In this document: in pieces, positions 1-8,116 of the stretch | Layout of the letters: each line of letters starts with the position of its first letter | Position numbering within the stretch: position 1 is the stretch's first letter | Origin: JAVBNA01 sp031551875 | GTDB lineage: Bacteria > Bacillota > Clostridia > Oscillospirales > Acutalibacteraceae | Reading direction: 5' to 3' | Length of the DNA stretch: 25,063 bases | Assembly (NCBI GenBank): GCA_031551875.1 | Contig: JAVBNA010000025.1 | Location: forward strand, 1 to 25,063 | Program-made: the position numbers and the translations under genes | The notes under the pieces: generated by a model | What the model was told of the DNA's origin: nothing | Databases searched by the model: none | Seen by the model: the letters and a program-made list of their open reading frames with translations, nothing else

Positions 1-16
1 AATCGGTTTTTGGAGC

Positions 17-57
17 ATTGTCAAGGCCGGCGCAGCCGTACATTTAGCCTTGACAAT
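17..57. repeat. Perfect 11-bp inverted repeat (hairpin)
   Basis: ATTGTCAAGGC at 17-27 is exactly complementary to GCCTTGACAAT at 47-57, and the loop holds a second small stem (CGGC 28-31 with GCCG 35-38). No T-run follows on either strand, so it is not a clear intrinsic terminator. It may be the end of an upstream transcript, a protein site or a structured RNA element; the function is unknown. Confidence 0.6.
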
Positions 58-287
58 ACGAGAAAAAGCGATTACGCAAGTTTTTGGGCGAAAGTCTAAG
101 GAAATTGGCGCTAAATTTTCATTTTAACTTTACAGAGCCCCCTGGAAAGTTTTTCCTGTCTTATCTATTTATTATACCCGTCCTGTCCTGCCATAGCAAG
201 CCTAATTATTACAAATTCGTAACCTTTTTGTCAAAAGCCATATTCTATGACCAATCTGTAAACAATGAAAAGAGCGCCCCTTTCCGC
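58..287. other. AT-rich non-coding leader
   Basis: This stretch is clearly richer in A+T than the genes around it. A 94-residue open frame crosses it (84-368) but starts with TTG, has no ribosome binding site, has no recognisable motif and runs through the promoter at 288-316, so it is judged not to be a gene. Nothing else is recognised here. Confidence 0.5.
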
Positions 288-316
288 TTGACAAAAAGGC
301 ATGTTAAGTATATTAT
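288..316 (+). promoter_or_regulatory. Sigma-A type promoter for the hemolysin III gene
   Basis: TTGACA at 288-293 and TATTAT at 311-316 are separated by exactly 17 bases. Transcription would start near 323, giving a leader of about 50 bases before the ATG at 374. Confidence 0.75.
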
Positions 317-373
317 ACTACTATACATGGTTTATAAAACTATATTGCATTTTTTTGGAGAGGTGTAGTTGTT

Positions 374-1084
374 ATGGATAATTACGTTTCAGGGCCGGTT
401 TCAACAAAAAAAGCATTTGTGGCACGAACAGAAAAGCTGAAAACACTCGGCCTGCCCCGCTACACGCTGGGGGAAGAGCTGACCAACGCAATCACCCACG
501 GGCTGGGGGCGCTGCTTTCGGTCGCCGCGCTTGTTATTCTGCTTGTGCAGTGCGCGCCGGCGGGCAACCCGCTGCAAACCACCTCGCTTGTCATTTACGG
601 CGCTTCGCTCATCCTGCTCTACCTTGGCTCCACCCTGTATCACGCCCTGGGTGTCAACCGCGCGAAAAAGGTTTTCCGCGTGATTGACCACTGCTCCATC
701 TACCTGCTGATCGCGGGCACCTATACCCCCTTCACCCTGCTGGTGCTGGGCGGCGCGTGGGGGGTGTGCATCTTCATCGCGGTCTGGCTGTGTGCCATTG
801 TGGGCATTGTGCTCAACGCCATCAGCATCGAACGCTTCAAGGTCTTTTCCATGGCCAGCTATATCGGGATGGGCTGGTGTATTGTGCTGGTTTTCGGCCG
901 GCTGACCGCCTCTCTGCCCCCGGCCTGTATCTACCTGCTGCTGGGCGGCGGCCTCCTGTACACGGTGGGTGCGGTGATCTTCGGCTTCGGCGCAAAAATC
1001 CCCTATATGCACGCGCTGTGGCATCTTTTTGTGCTGGGCGGCAGCGTGGCCCACTTTTTTGCCATCCTTCTCTACCTTGCGTAA
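374..1084 (+). CDS. Hemolysin III / PAQR-family membrane protein
   Basis: A 236-residue integral membrane protein with about seven hydrophobic segments, the normal size for the bacterial hemolysin III (YqfA/TrhA, PAQR) family. Family landmarks are present: the N-terminal EELTNAITHGLGALLS block (about 34-49), the S86-x3-H90 pair in GSTLYHAL, D105-H106 in VIDHCSIYLLIAGTYTP, and the C-terminal histidines in HALWH (about 213-217) and VAHFF (about 227). In the PAQR family such Ser/His/Asp residues form an intramembrane zinc site, suggesting hydrolase-like chemistry. Bacterial members have been linked to membrane-lipid homeostasis, but the substrate is not firmly known, and the hemolysin name is historical. 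The start is supported by GGAGAGG at 357-363, ten bases upstream. It appears to be transcribed alone or with the next gene; no terminator is seen after it. Confidence 0.92.
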   Translation: MDNYVSGPVSTKKAFVARTEKLKTLGLPRYTLGEELTNAITHGLGALLSVAALVILLVQCAPAGNPLQTTSLVIYGASLILLYLGSTLYHALGVNRAKKVFRVIDHCSIYLLIAGTYTPFTLLVLGGAWGVCIFIAVWLCAIVGIVLNAISIERFKVFSMASYIGMGWCIVLVFGRLTASLPPACIYLLLGGGLLYTVGAVIFGFGAKIPYMHALWHLFVLGGSVAHFFAILLYLA

Positions 1085-1105
1085 TGCCCATCAAAAGCGT
1101 ATAAT
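1077..1105 (+). promoter_or_regulatory. Probable promoter for the DUF2752 gene
   Basis: TTGCGT at 1077-1082 and TATAAT at 1100-1105 are spaced 17 bases apart. The -35 element overlaps the last codons and stop of the preceding gene. The -10 is perfect and the -35 is weak. Confidence 0.55.
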
Positions 1106-1141
1106 AATGCGTATGCATTTCTTACAGAGGGGGCTTCGATT

Positions 1142-1567
1142 TTGCATACGCCAGCACGGTTTACCCATTTTTTCCTGAGCACGCGGGGCGGACTGCTTGC
1201 GCTCGCGTCCCTGCTTGCGGGCGGGCTGGCCGCCGCAGCGGGCGCTGCCTACATCATGATCCCGCTGCTCATCAATTTCGGATACCGATGCCCGTTTCAG
1301 GCAGTTACCGGCCTGAATTGTCCGGGCTGCGGCTCCTCACGCGCCCTGTTTGCCTTGCAGCACGGTCACCTTTGGGAGGCGTTTACCCTTAACCCCCTGC
1401 TTCTTATCGGGCTCGCGGCCTTTGCCCTCGGGCTTTTTTACCTGCTCTGGCGCGCCCTGCGTCCCCATTTTACGCCGCTTGCTTACCGCTATCACGACCG
1501 GCAGCTGTACGCCGGGCTGATCGTGCTGGGCGCTTACACCGTGCTCCGCAACCTCTTAGGTTTTTAA
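1142..1567 (+). CDS. DUF2752 family small membrane protein
   Basis: A 141-residue protein with an N-terminal hydrophobic segment (about 17-42), a central cysteine motif and two further hydrophobic stretches (about 79-102 and 121-135). The centre reads RCPFQAVTGLNCPGCGSSRA, the hallmark C-x(n)-TG-x-x-CPGCG-x-x-RA of the DUF2752 family, followed by the usual helix and LNPLL. The family's biochemical role is not established; the cysteines could bind metal or be redox-active, which is inference. The start is TTG at 1142, chosen because AGAGGGGG at 1126-1133 lies eight bases before it and no ATG fits better. The gene has its own likely promoter and is closed by a strong terminator, so it is probably a single-gene unit or a read-through partner of the hemolysin III gene. 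Confidence 0.88.
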   Translation: MHTPARFTHFFLSTRGGLLALASLLAGGLAAAAGAAYIMIPLLINFGYRCPFQAVTGLNCPGCGSSRALFALQHGHLWEAFTLNPLLLIGLAAFALGLFYLLWRALRPHFTPLAYRYHDRQLYAGLIVLGAYTVLRNLLGF

Positions 1568-1598
1568 AACTTTCCGAAGCTTTTCGGAAGGTTTTTTT
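1568..1598 (+). terminator. Rho-independent terminator after the DUF2752 gene
   Basis: An 11-bp stem (1568-1578 with 1583-1593, one G-T wobble), a four-base loop and a run of T to 1598. It begins directly after the stop codon. Confidence 0.9.
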
Positions 1599-1608
1599 GT
1601 TTTCCCTC

Positions 1609-1637
1609 TTGCATTTCCGCGCAGCGTCGTATATAAT
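1609..1637 (+). promoter_or_regulatory. Promoter of the metal-efflux operon
   Basis: TTGCAT at 1609-1614 and TATAAT at 1632-1637 with 17-base spacing. The expected start of transcription (about 1644) lies inside the operator at 1639-1676, so bound repressor would block initiation or early elongation. Confidence 0.8.
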
Positions 1638-1638
1638 A

Positions 1639-1676
1639 CAGTTGAACATATGAATGGTTGTTCATGTGTTCAACTG
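1639..1676 (+). promoter_or_regulatory. ArsR/SmtB-type operator (imperfect inverted repeat)
   Basis: Arms 1639-1654 (CAGTTGAACATATGAA) and 1661-1676 (TTCATGTGTTCAACTG) match at 15 of 16 positions around a six-base centre. The core is TGAA-N6-TTCA, the 12-2-12 style site known for SmtB/CzrA/ZiaR repressors. It lies between the -10 element and the start of the ArsR gene, so autoregulation released by metal is inferred. Confidence 0.88.
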
Positions 1677-1691
1677 TAAGGAGGGCTGAAT

Positions 1692-2063
1692 ATGAATCAA
1701 GCGGAAAATCTGTGCTCTGAGCATGAGCATCATGCGACGGACATCGACGGCAAACGTATGACCATGCCCAGCACAGACCAGCTGTTTGAGCTTGCGGAGC
1801 TCTTTAAAATGTTTTCCGACTCAACCCGCATCCGCATCCTGTGCGCCCTGTTCCGGCAGGAGCTGTGCGTCGCGAGCATTGCCGAGCTGCTCGACATGGG
1901 TCAGTCGGCCATCTCCCACCAGCTTCGCCTACTGCGCACGGCTCAGCTTGTCAAAACCCGCCGAGCGGGCAAATCGATCTTCTATTCGCTGGACGACACC
2001 CACGTCGAACTGATTTTCGAGATGGGGCTCGAACACATTCTGGAAAAGGAGGGACATATATGA
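1692..2063 (+). CDS. ArsR/SmtB-family metal-sensing repressor
   Basis: A 123-residue winged-helix repressor (helix-turn-helix around 58-82, with ASIAELLDMGQSAISHQLRLL). Two possible metal sites can be read. The alpha-5 site is complete: D102-x-H104 and H115-x2-E118 in the last helix, the same spacing as the zinc site of SmtB. An alpha-3N-like site may be formed by C59 (ELCV) together with N-terminal C8 and H11/H13/H14. The protein should bind the inverted repeat just upstream and release it when zinc, or possibly cadmium or lead, binds. The start ATG has AGGAGGG at 1679-1685. The stop overlaps the ATG of the ATPase gene (ATGA at 2060-2063), so the two are translationally coupled. The retained alpha-5 site favours zinc sensing; the exact metal is uncertain. 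Confidence 0.94.
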   Translation: MNQAENLCSEHEHHATDIDGKRMTMPSTDQLFELAELFKMFSDSTRIRILCALFRQELCVASIAELLDMGQSAISHQLRLLRTAQLVKTRRAGKSIFYSLDDTHVELIFEMGLEHILEKEGHI

Positions 2064-4150
2064 ACCAGTACGAATACAAATTGCGGGGGCTGGGCTGCGC
2101 CAACTGCGCGGCCAAAATCGAGCGGCACGTCTCCGATCTGCCGTGGGTCAAAAGCGCACGGGTGGACTTCGCCACCTCGACGCTTTTCTTTGACCCGTCC
2201 GACCACGCCGCTGTGAGCGAAGAAACCATCCAGAGCATCGTGACAAGCATCGAGCCCGACGTCATTGTCACGCCCTCCCACGAGAATGCGCCCGAAAAAA
2301 GGGAACGCAACGTCGAGCTGTTTGAAATTGTCCTTTCGCTCATACTGTTTTTGTTCGGGGTACTTACGCAGACCGTGTTTACTAACCTGCCCTCCTTTGT
2401 CGCGCCGGTTTTCTATCTGGCGTCGGCGGGCATCGCGGGCAAAAATGTGTTTATCAAGGGCATCAAGCAGGGGCTCAAGCTGCGGCTGGACGAAAACACG
2501 CTCATGACCATCGCCGTCATTGCCGCGCTGTGTACGGGGGAATTTTTCGAGGGAACCATGGTGGCGCTGCTCTTTAAGATCGGCGAATATCTGGAGGAGC
2601 TGGCTGTCGGCAAGTCACGGCGGCAGATTGAGGCGCTGACCGAAATCCGCCCCGACCGCGCGAACCTGTTCACGGACAGGGATACGATCACCGAGACCGA
2701 CGCCCGCACGGTCACCGTCGGGCAGACAATTGTCATCCGCCCCTTTGAGCGCGTGCCGCTCGACTGTACCGTGCTCAGCGGTTCCTCCGAAATGGACAAC
2801 GCCGCCCTGACCGGTGAAAGCCTCCCCCAGCCCGTGTCCGAGGGAAGCGCCCTGCTGTCAGGCATGGTCAACCAGAGCGGGCTGCTGCACGCGGCGGTCA
2901 CAAATGCCTATGCCGACTCGGCCGCCAGCCGCATCATCGAAATGGTGCGTTCTGCGGCGGCCCAAAAGGCCACCACCGAACGCACCATCACAAAATTTGC
3001 GCGCTATTATACCCCCACCGTTGTGCTGTTCGCAGTCTTTCTGTCTGTGCTGCCGCCCCTGCTGGGGCTGGGTACGTTTTCCGCCTGGCTGAGCCGCGGG
3101 CTGGTCTTTCTGGTGGCCTCCTGTCCCTGCGCACTGGTCATCGCGGTGCCGCTGGGCTTTTTCTCCGCCGTCGGCGGCATGAGCAAGCAGGGCATCCTGG
3201 TCAAGGGCGGCAAATACATTGAGGCGCTCGCCAAAGTCCGGGCGGTTGCCTTTGATAAAACCGGCACGCTGACGCAGGGCACGCTGCACATGGACGCGGT
3301 TCTGCCCGCCGGCGGACAGTCAGGGGAAGAACTTCTTGCCCTCGCCGCCGCTGCCGAGCAGCATTCGTCCCACCCGATGGCACAGACCATCGTCGGGGCG
3401 GCGCAGCACCTGACAAAGCCGAACTGCCGGAATTTCTCCGAGCGTCCCGGCCTCGGGGTTTTGTGTGAGGCCGAAAACGGGCAGAGTGTGGTGGTCGGGC
3501 GTAAGGCGCTTCTCGAACAGGAGGGCGTGGATCTGGGCGGCTGTCAGGAGGGGGAAGTGTACGTTGCCTTGGGCGGAAAAGCCCTCGGCTCCATCCGTGT
3601 CTCCGACACGATCCGTCCCGGTGCGCCCGGCGCTGTGGAATGGCTGCGCAGCCACGGCGTGAAGCGGGTGGTCATGCTGACCGGCGACAGCGGGGCGGCG
3701 GCGGGGAAGGTTGCCGGCGCCTGCGGCATCAGCGAAGTGTACCACAGCCTCCTCCCGCAGTACAAGGTCGCGCTCATGCAGCGCATCCGCGGCGAGGAAA
3801 AAGGCTGTGTGTTCGTCGGGGACGGTATCAACGATGCCCCGGTGCTGGCCGCTTCCAGCTGCGGCGTCGCTATGGGCCTGGGGTCACAGGCTGCAGTTGA
3901 GGCGGCCGACATGGTGCTGACCGCAGGCACGCCCGACAAGCTGCCCGACGCGATCGCCCTGTCCCGCCGCGCGATGAAGGTCATCAAATTCAACATAACC
4001 TTCGCGCTCGCCTGCAAGTTCGCAGTGCTCTTGCTGGCGGTGTTCGGCCTCTCGCCCATGTGGCTGGCGGTGTTTGCCGACGTGGGCGTCACAATCCTGT
4101 CCGTGCTGATCAGCAGCCGCCTGATGCACATCAGGAAGGCAGGGAGATAA
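2060..4150 (+). CDS. Zn/Cd/Pb-translocating P1B-type ATPase
   Basis: A 696-residue heavy-metal efflux pump of the ZntA/CadA group. In order: one N-terminal HMA domain with GLGCANC (C13, C16); the actuator loop with LTGES; the metal-binding membrane motif C355-P356-C357; the phosphorylation site D399-KTGTLT; the SHP motif of the nucleotide domain; the hinge GDGIND (about 587-592); and D674-VG in the last membrane segment. CPC plus this late aspartate is the signature of the Zn/Cd/Pb subgroup rather than copper pumps. The open frame extends upstream to 1841, but that part overlaps the repressor gene. ATG 2060 is chosen because GGAGGG at 2048-2053 precedes it and the HMA domain begins there. It forms a two-gene operon with the repressor. 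Its last 20 bases overlap the 3' end of the opposing folC gene. Confidence 0.95.
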   Translation: MNQYEYKLRGLGCANCAAKIERHVSDLPWVKSARVDFATSTLFFDPSDHAAVSEETIQSIVTSIEPDVIVTPSHENAPEKRERNVELFEIVLSLILFLFGVLTQTVFTNLPSFVAPVFYLASAGIAGKNVFIKGIKQGLKLRLDENTLMTIAVIAALCTGEFFEGTMVALLFKIGEYLEELAVGKSRRQIEALTEIRPDRANLFTDRDTITETDARTVTVGQTIVIRPFERVPLDCTVLSGSSEMDNAALTGESLPQPVSEGSALLSGMVNQSGLLHAAVTNAYADSAASRIIEMVRSAAAQKATTERTITKFARYYTPTVVLFAVFLSVLPPLLGLGTFSAWLSRGLVFLVASCPCALVIAVPLGFFSAVGGMSKQGILVKGGKYIEALAKVRAVAFDKTGTLTQGTLHMDAVLPAGGQSGEELLALAAAAEQHSSHPMAQTIVGAAQHLTKPNCRNFSERPGLGVLCEAENGQSVVVGRKALLEQEGVDLGGCQEGEVYVALGGKALGSIRVSDTIRPGAPGAVEWLRSHGVKRVVMLTGDSGAAAGKVAGACGISEVYHSLLPQYKVALMQRIRGEEKGCVFVGDGINDAPVLAASSCGVAMGLGSQAAVEAADMVLTAGTPDKLPDAIALSRRAMKVIKFNITFALACKFAVLLLAVFGLSPMWLAVFADVGVTILSVLISSRLMHIRKAGR

Positions 4151-5393
4151 GAATTTCGCGCAGGCCACTGGCCAGATAGAGCGACCCGCACACCACAAGT
4201 CCCTCGTCGGCGCGCAGGCTCTGGAGCGCGCCGGCGAGGGCTTTTTCGGGCGTACCGCACGCTTCAGCCCTGCCCCCCGCCGCACAGAGCAGCGAGGCCA
4301 GCTTCTCTGCGGACAGCGCCCGCGGGTTGTCCGGCGCACAGGTGTACACCCTGTCAAACACCGGCGCCAGAATCGCCACGATCTTCTTGCAGTCCTTGTC
4401 CTCCAGCATGCCCATCACCGCGACCCGCCCTTTTCGCGGAAAGATCGTTTCAAGGGTGTGTCTGAGCTGGGCGGCGCCGGCCGGGTTGTGCGCCCCGTCA
4501 AGCAGGATGAAAGGTTCCTTTCGTACGACTTCCATACGGGCAGGCAGCACGGCGTTGCGTAGACCAATCCGGATCACCTCGGCCGAAAGCCCCAGCAGGC
4601 GCGCCGTCTCAATGGCGGCCGCCGCGTTGCGCCGCTGAAACGCGCCGGGCATGGGGGTAAAAAACGCCTCGCCCTGATAGGTGAATTTGCTTCCATCGAT
4701 TGACGCAGACAGCGGCCGGGCTTCGGACGGCATGATGAGCGGGCTGTGCCGTTCGGTGCAGGTGCGCTCGATTACTGCAAGCGCTTCGGGCTCCTGTCCT
4801 GGCATGCACACGACAGGACAGCCTTCTTTGATGATCCCGCATTTTTCATAGGAGATCTCGGCGAGTGTCTCCCCCAGAATCCCCGTGTGGTCGAGCGAAA
4901 GGGCGGTCAGCACGGACACCAGCGGCCTCTCGACCACATTAGTCGCATCCAGCCGCCCGCCCAGCCCAGTTTCGAGCACCACCCGGTCACAGCCCTCCCG
5001 CTTAAAATGGGCAAAGGCCAGCGCCGTGATCAGCTCAAATTCCGTGATCTCCTCCCCCTCACGCTCCATCAATTCGACGTGTGGCTTGATCCGGGTGACC
5101 AGCTCGGCAAGCTTTTCCTCCCCGATCATCTCGCCGTCCACCTGAATCCGGTCACGGAAGTTGGTGATGTACGGGGAATAATACGATCCTGTTTTGTATC
5201 CTCCGCTACGTAACATTCTGCTGATCATTACGCAGGTGGAACCCTTCCCGTTGGTGCCCGCCACATGAATGGCAGGCAGGCACTCGTGCGGATTGCCCAG
5301 CAGGGATAACAGTTTACGCACGCGGGACAGCCCCGGCTTGATCCCAAACCGGAGCCGTTCGTGGATGTAGTTGACCGATTGCGTATAGTTCAT
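4131..5393 (-). CDS. folC: Dihydrofolate synthase / folylpolyglutamate synthase
   Basis: A 420-residue Mur-ligase-fold enzyme that adds glutamate to dihydropteroate and/or folates using ATP, in the cytoplasm. Visible signatures: the P-loop in HVAGTNGKGST (about 44-53), the SPYITNFRDRIQVDGEMI block, the TEFE...LETGLGGRLDATN block, SLDHTGILG and YEKCGIIKEG, and LLDGAHNPAGA in the C-terminal domain. Length and order match FolC. The open frame reaches upstream to 5426, but ATG at 5393 is chosen because AAAAGGA lies about seven bases before it and the family starts with a short helix of this type. It follows valS by 66 bases on the same strand and is probably co-transcribed. Its 3' end overlaps the convergent ATPase gene by 20 bases, and no terminator is seen. 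Confidence 0.95.
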   Translation of the reverse strand: MNYTQSVNYIHERLRFGIKPGLSRVRKLLSLLGNPHECLPAIHVAGTNGKGSTCVMISRMLRSGGYKTGSYYSPYITNFRDRIQVDGEMIGEEKLAELVTRIKPHVELMEREGEEITEFELITALAFAHFKREGCDRVVLETGLGGRLDATNVVERPLVSVLTALSLDHTGILGETLAEISYEKCGIIKEGCPVVCMPGQEPEALAVIERTCTERHSPLIMPSEARPLSASIDGSKFTYQGEAFFTPMPGAFQRRNAAAAIETARLLGLSAEVIRIGLRNAVLPARMEVVRKEPFILLDGAHNPAGAAQLRHTLETIFPRKGRVAVMGMLEDKDCKKIVAILAPVFDRVYTCAPDNPRALSAEKLASLLCAAGGRAEACGTPEKALAGALQSLRADEGLVVCGSLYLASGLREILISLPS

Positions 5394-5417
5394 AGTGATT
5401 CCTTTTCTGATGAAATG

Positions 5418-5450
5418 TGCCCGCACTTCGCCTGACGCAAAGTGCGGGCA
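5418..5450. other. Strong stem-loop between valS and folC
   Basis: TGCCCGCACTT (5418-5428) pairs perfectly with AAGTGCGGGCA (5440-5450), an 11-bp stem with an 11-base loop. The T-run (5455-5461) follows it only when read on the plus strand, where it covers the valS stop codon. On the valS-folC transcript it lacks a U-tract, so it is more likely a partial attenuator, an RNA-stabilising or processing hairpin, or a barrier to antisense transcription. Confidence 0.7.
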
Positions 5451-5459
5451 TCGTCTTTT

Positions 5460-8075
5460 TTACGAGAACGCGGCAATGCTCTCCTGAATCAGCGTGATGC
5501 GCTCACTCACCCGTGCGGCGTTGGCGCGCACCTCGTCCACGACCTTCGCGGGTGCTTTTGCTGTAAAGGCCTCATTTTGCAGCTTCTGGTTGAGACTGTT
5601 CAGTTCCTTCTCCGCCTTGTCCAGCTCTCTGCTCAGACGAGCCAGCTCCTCCGCTTTGTCAATCAGCTCGTCCATCGGGATGTAGAGCTTGGCGTCGGCG
5701 GTGACAACCGTCACAGCGCCCTCCATCGTAAACGCAGGCGCAATCTCAATCTCACTTGCGTAGGCGAGTTTTTTCAAGAACAGCGAACCCTGTTGGAAAA
5801 CCTCCTCGTGAGCGGTCGCGATATACACCTTGGCCCGCTTGGAGGGGGGGACATTCATCTCGGCGCGGCGGTTGCGGATGGCGCGTACGGCCTCGATCAG
5901 CTTGTCCATCGCGGCGGTCTCTCCGGGCGCTTCAAAATCTTCGCTGTACTCCGGCCATGCGGACACCATGATGGACGCTCCCTCGTGGGGCAGCGACTGC
6001 CAGATTTCTTCCGTGATGAAGGGCATGAAGGGATGAAGCAGTTTGAGGGTGTTCGACAGGATATAAACCAGCATCTGGCGGGTGGCGGGGGCGCTGCCCG
6101 GCTCCTCCTGAATGCGCGTCTTGGCAAGCTCGATATACCAGTCGCAGAACACGTCCCAGGTAAAGTCATACAGCTTTTGCAGCGCGAGCCCCAGCTCAAA
6201 CTTGTCGAGGTTTTCGGTCACCTCGCGCACAACGCTGTTGAAGCAGGACAGGATCCATTTGTCCTCGAAATGCATGGTGCCGGGCAGTGCGTTTGGTACG
6301 TCGTACCCCTCGATGTTCATGAGAATAAAGCGGGTGGCGTTCCACATCTTGTTGCAGAAGTTGCGGCTGGCCTCCACCTTCTTTTCGATAAAGCGCATAT
6401 CGTTGCCCGGGCTGTTGCCGGTGACCAGGTTAAAGCGCAGCGCGTCGGCGCCGTACGCCCCGATGACCTCGAGCGGGTCGATGCCGTTGCCCAGCGATTT
6501 GCTCATTTTGCGCCCCTGCTCGTCGCGGACGATGCCGTGGATGAACACGGTGCTGAACGGGGCCTGCCCCGTCTGCTCAACGGCGGAGAAAATCATGCGG
6601 GCCACCCAGAAAAAGATGATGTCATAGCCGGTGACCAGCGTATCGGTTGGATAGAAATAATCCAGTTCAGGCGTCTTGTCCGGCCAGCCCAGCGTGGAAA
6701 AAGGCCACAGCGCCGAAGAGAACCAGGTGTCCAGCGTGTCCTCGTCCTGCCTGAGATGGCCGCCGCACTTGGGGCAGACGGTTGGCGTCTCGCGCGCGAC
6801 GATAATTTCGCCGCAGTCGCAGTACCACGCGGGAATGCGGTGTCCCCACCAAAGCTGACGGGAAATGCACCAATCCTTAATGTTCTCCATCCAGTGGAAG
6901 TAGATTTTATCAAAGCGCTCGGGCACAAATTTGGTGTCGCCCTTTTTGACCGCCTCAATCGCCGGCTTTGCAAGCGGCTCCATGTTGACAAACCACTGCA
7001 GAGACACCCGCGGCTCCACCACGGTTTTACAGCGGTAGCATTCGCCGACGTTGTGCTTGATTGGTTCGATTTTGCTCAGGAGGCCCTGCGCCTCGAGGTC
7101 GGCAATGATCTGTTTGCGCGCGGCATAGCGATCCATACCGGCGTACGCGCCGCCGTTTTCATTGATGACGCCTTGCTCGTTCATCACATTGACGAGCGGC
7201 AGGCTGTGACGCAGCCCCACCTCGAAGTCGTTGGGGTCATGGGCGGGCGTGATTTTCACGACGCCGGTGCCGAATTCCGGCTCGACGTAGGTATCCGCCA
7301 CAATGGGGATCTCCCGTCCGACCAGCGGCAGCATAACCGTTTTCCCGATCAGGTGCTGATAGCGCTCATCGTCGGGGTGGACGGCCACGGCGGTGTCACC
7401 CAGCATGGTTTCGGGGCGGGTGGTCGCCAGCTCAAGGGTTCCGCTCCCGTCGGTCAGCGGATAGCGCAGGTGCCAGAAATGGCCCTCCTTCTCCTCAAAA
7501 TCCACCTCGGCGTCCGAGATGGAGGTACAGCACTGCGGACACCAGTTGATCATGCGCTCGCCGCGGTAGATCAGATCTTTTTCATACAGGCGGTTGAATA
7601 CCTCGACCACCGCCTTGCTGCACATCTCGTCCATCGTAAAGCGTGTGCGCTCCCAGTCGCAGGAGGAACCCAGCTTTTTAAGCTGATTCAAAATACGGCT
7701 TTCATATTCGGTTTTCCAGCCCCACGCGCGCTCCAAAAAGCCCTCACGTCCGAGATCCTCTTTATTGATCCCCTCTTTTTTAAGCGCTTCCACCACCTTG
7801 ACCTCGGTCGCGATGGCGGCGTGGTCGGTGCCGGGCAGCCACAAAGCGGAATAGCCCTGCATCCGGCGGAATCGGATCAGGATGTCCTGAATGGTCTCGT
7901 CCAGCGCGTGCCCCATGTGCAGCTGTCCGGTGACATTGGGGGGCGGGATTACAATCGTATACGGCTTTTTCTGTGTGTCCACCGTCGCGTGGAAATAATT
8001 TCCCTCAGTCCAGAATTCGTAAATCCGATCCTCCACGTCCCGGGGCTCATAGGTTTTGGCAAGCTCCTTCTGCAT
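5460..8075 (-). CDS. valS: Valyl-tRNA synthetase
   Basis: An 871-residue class I aminoacyl-tRNA synthetase that charges tRNA-Val and edits mischarged threonine. Signatures: PPPNVTG followed by HMGH (53-56, the HIGH motif), WLPGTDHA, the CP1 editing domain with LATTRPETMLGDTAVAVHPDD, a cysteine cluster in CDCGE...CPKCGG, DTWFSSALWPFS, KMSKS at 523-527, an anticodon-binding helical domain, and a C-terminal coiled coil of about 65 residues typical of ValRS. ATG at 8075 is the natural start (MQKELAKTYEPRDVE), with a weak AGGGATGG upstream. It has its own promoter and heads a probable valS-folC operon. The 147-base gap upstream also holds the terminator of the preceding gene, leaving too little room for a typical T-box leader, and none is seen. 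A 2.7-kb open frame on the opposite strand is a codon-bias shadow. Confidence 0.98.
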   Translation of the reverse strand: MQKELAKTYEPRDVEDRIYEFWTEGNYFHATVDTQKKPYTIVIPPPNVTGQLHMGHALDETIQDILIRFRRMQGYSALWLPGTDHAAIATEVKVVEALKKEGINKEDLGREGFLERAWGWKTEYESRILNQLKKLGSSCDWERTRFTMDEMCSKAVVEVFNRLYEKDLIYRGERMINWCPQCCTSISDAEVDFEEKEGHFWHLRYPLTDGSGTLELATTRPETMLGDTAVAVHPDDERYQHLIGKTVMLPLVGREIPIVADTYVEPEFGTGVVKITPAHDPNDFEVGLRHSLPLVNVMNEQGVINENGGAYAGMDRYAARKQIIADLEAQGLLSKIEPIKHNVGECYRCKTVVEPRVSLQWFVNMEPLAKPAIEAVKKGDTKFVPERFDKIYFHWMENIKDWCISRQLWWGHRIPAWYCDCGEIIVARETPTVCPKCGGHLRQDEDTLDTWFSSALWPFSTLGWPDKTPELDYFYPTDTLVTGYDIIFFWVARMIFSAVEQTGQAPFSTVFIHGIVRDEQGRKMSKSLGNGIDPLEVIGAYGADALRFNLVTGNSPGNDMRFIEKKVEASRNFCNKMWNATRFILMNIEGYDVPNALPGTMHFEDKWILSCFNSVVREVTENLDKFELGLALQKLYDFTWDVFCDWYIELAKTRIQEEPGSAPATRQMLVYILSNTLKLLHPFMPFITEEIWQSLPHEGASIMVSAWPEYSEDFEAPGETAAMDKLIEAVRAIRNRRAEMNVPPSKRAKVYIATAHEEVFQQGSLFLKKLAYASEIEIAPAFTMEGAVTVVTADAKLYIPMDELIDKAEELARLSRELDKAEKELNSLNQKLQNEAFTAKAPAKVVDEVRANAARVSERITLIQESIAAFS

Positions 8076-8116
8076 CGCGTTTCCATCCCTTCGTGCAAAT
8101 CTGTATTTATCTTTGT

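Noticed and set aside
84..368. A 94-residue open frame in the leader
   Set aside because: TTG start, no ribosome binding site, no motif, and it overlaps the strong promoter of the next gene.
1841..2059. N-terminal extension of the P1B-ATPase
   Set aside because: It overlaps the repressor gene in another frame and lies before the HMA domain; GGAGGG and ATG at 2060 give the expected protein.
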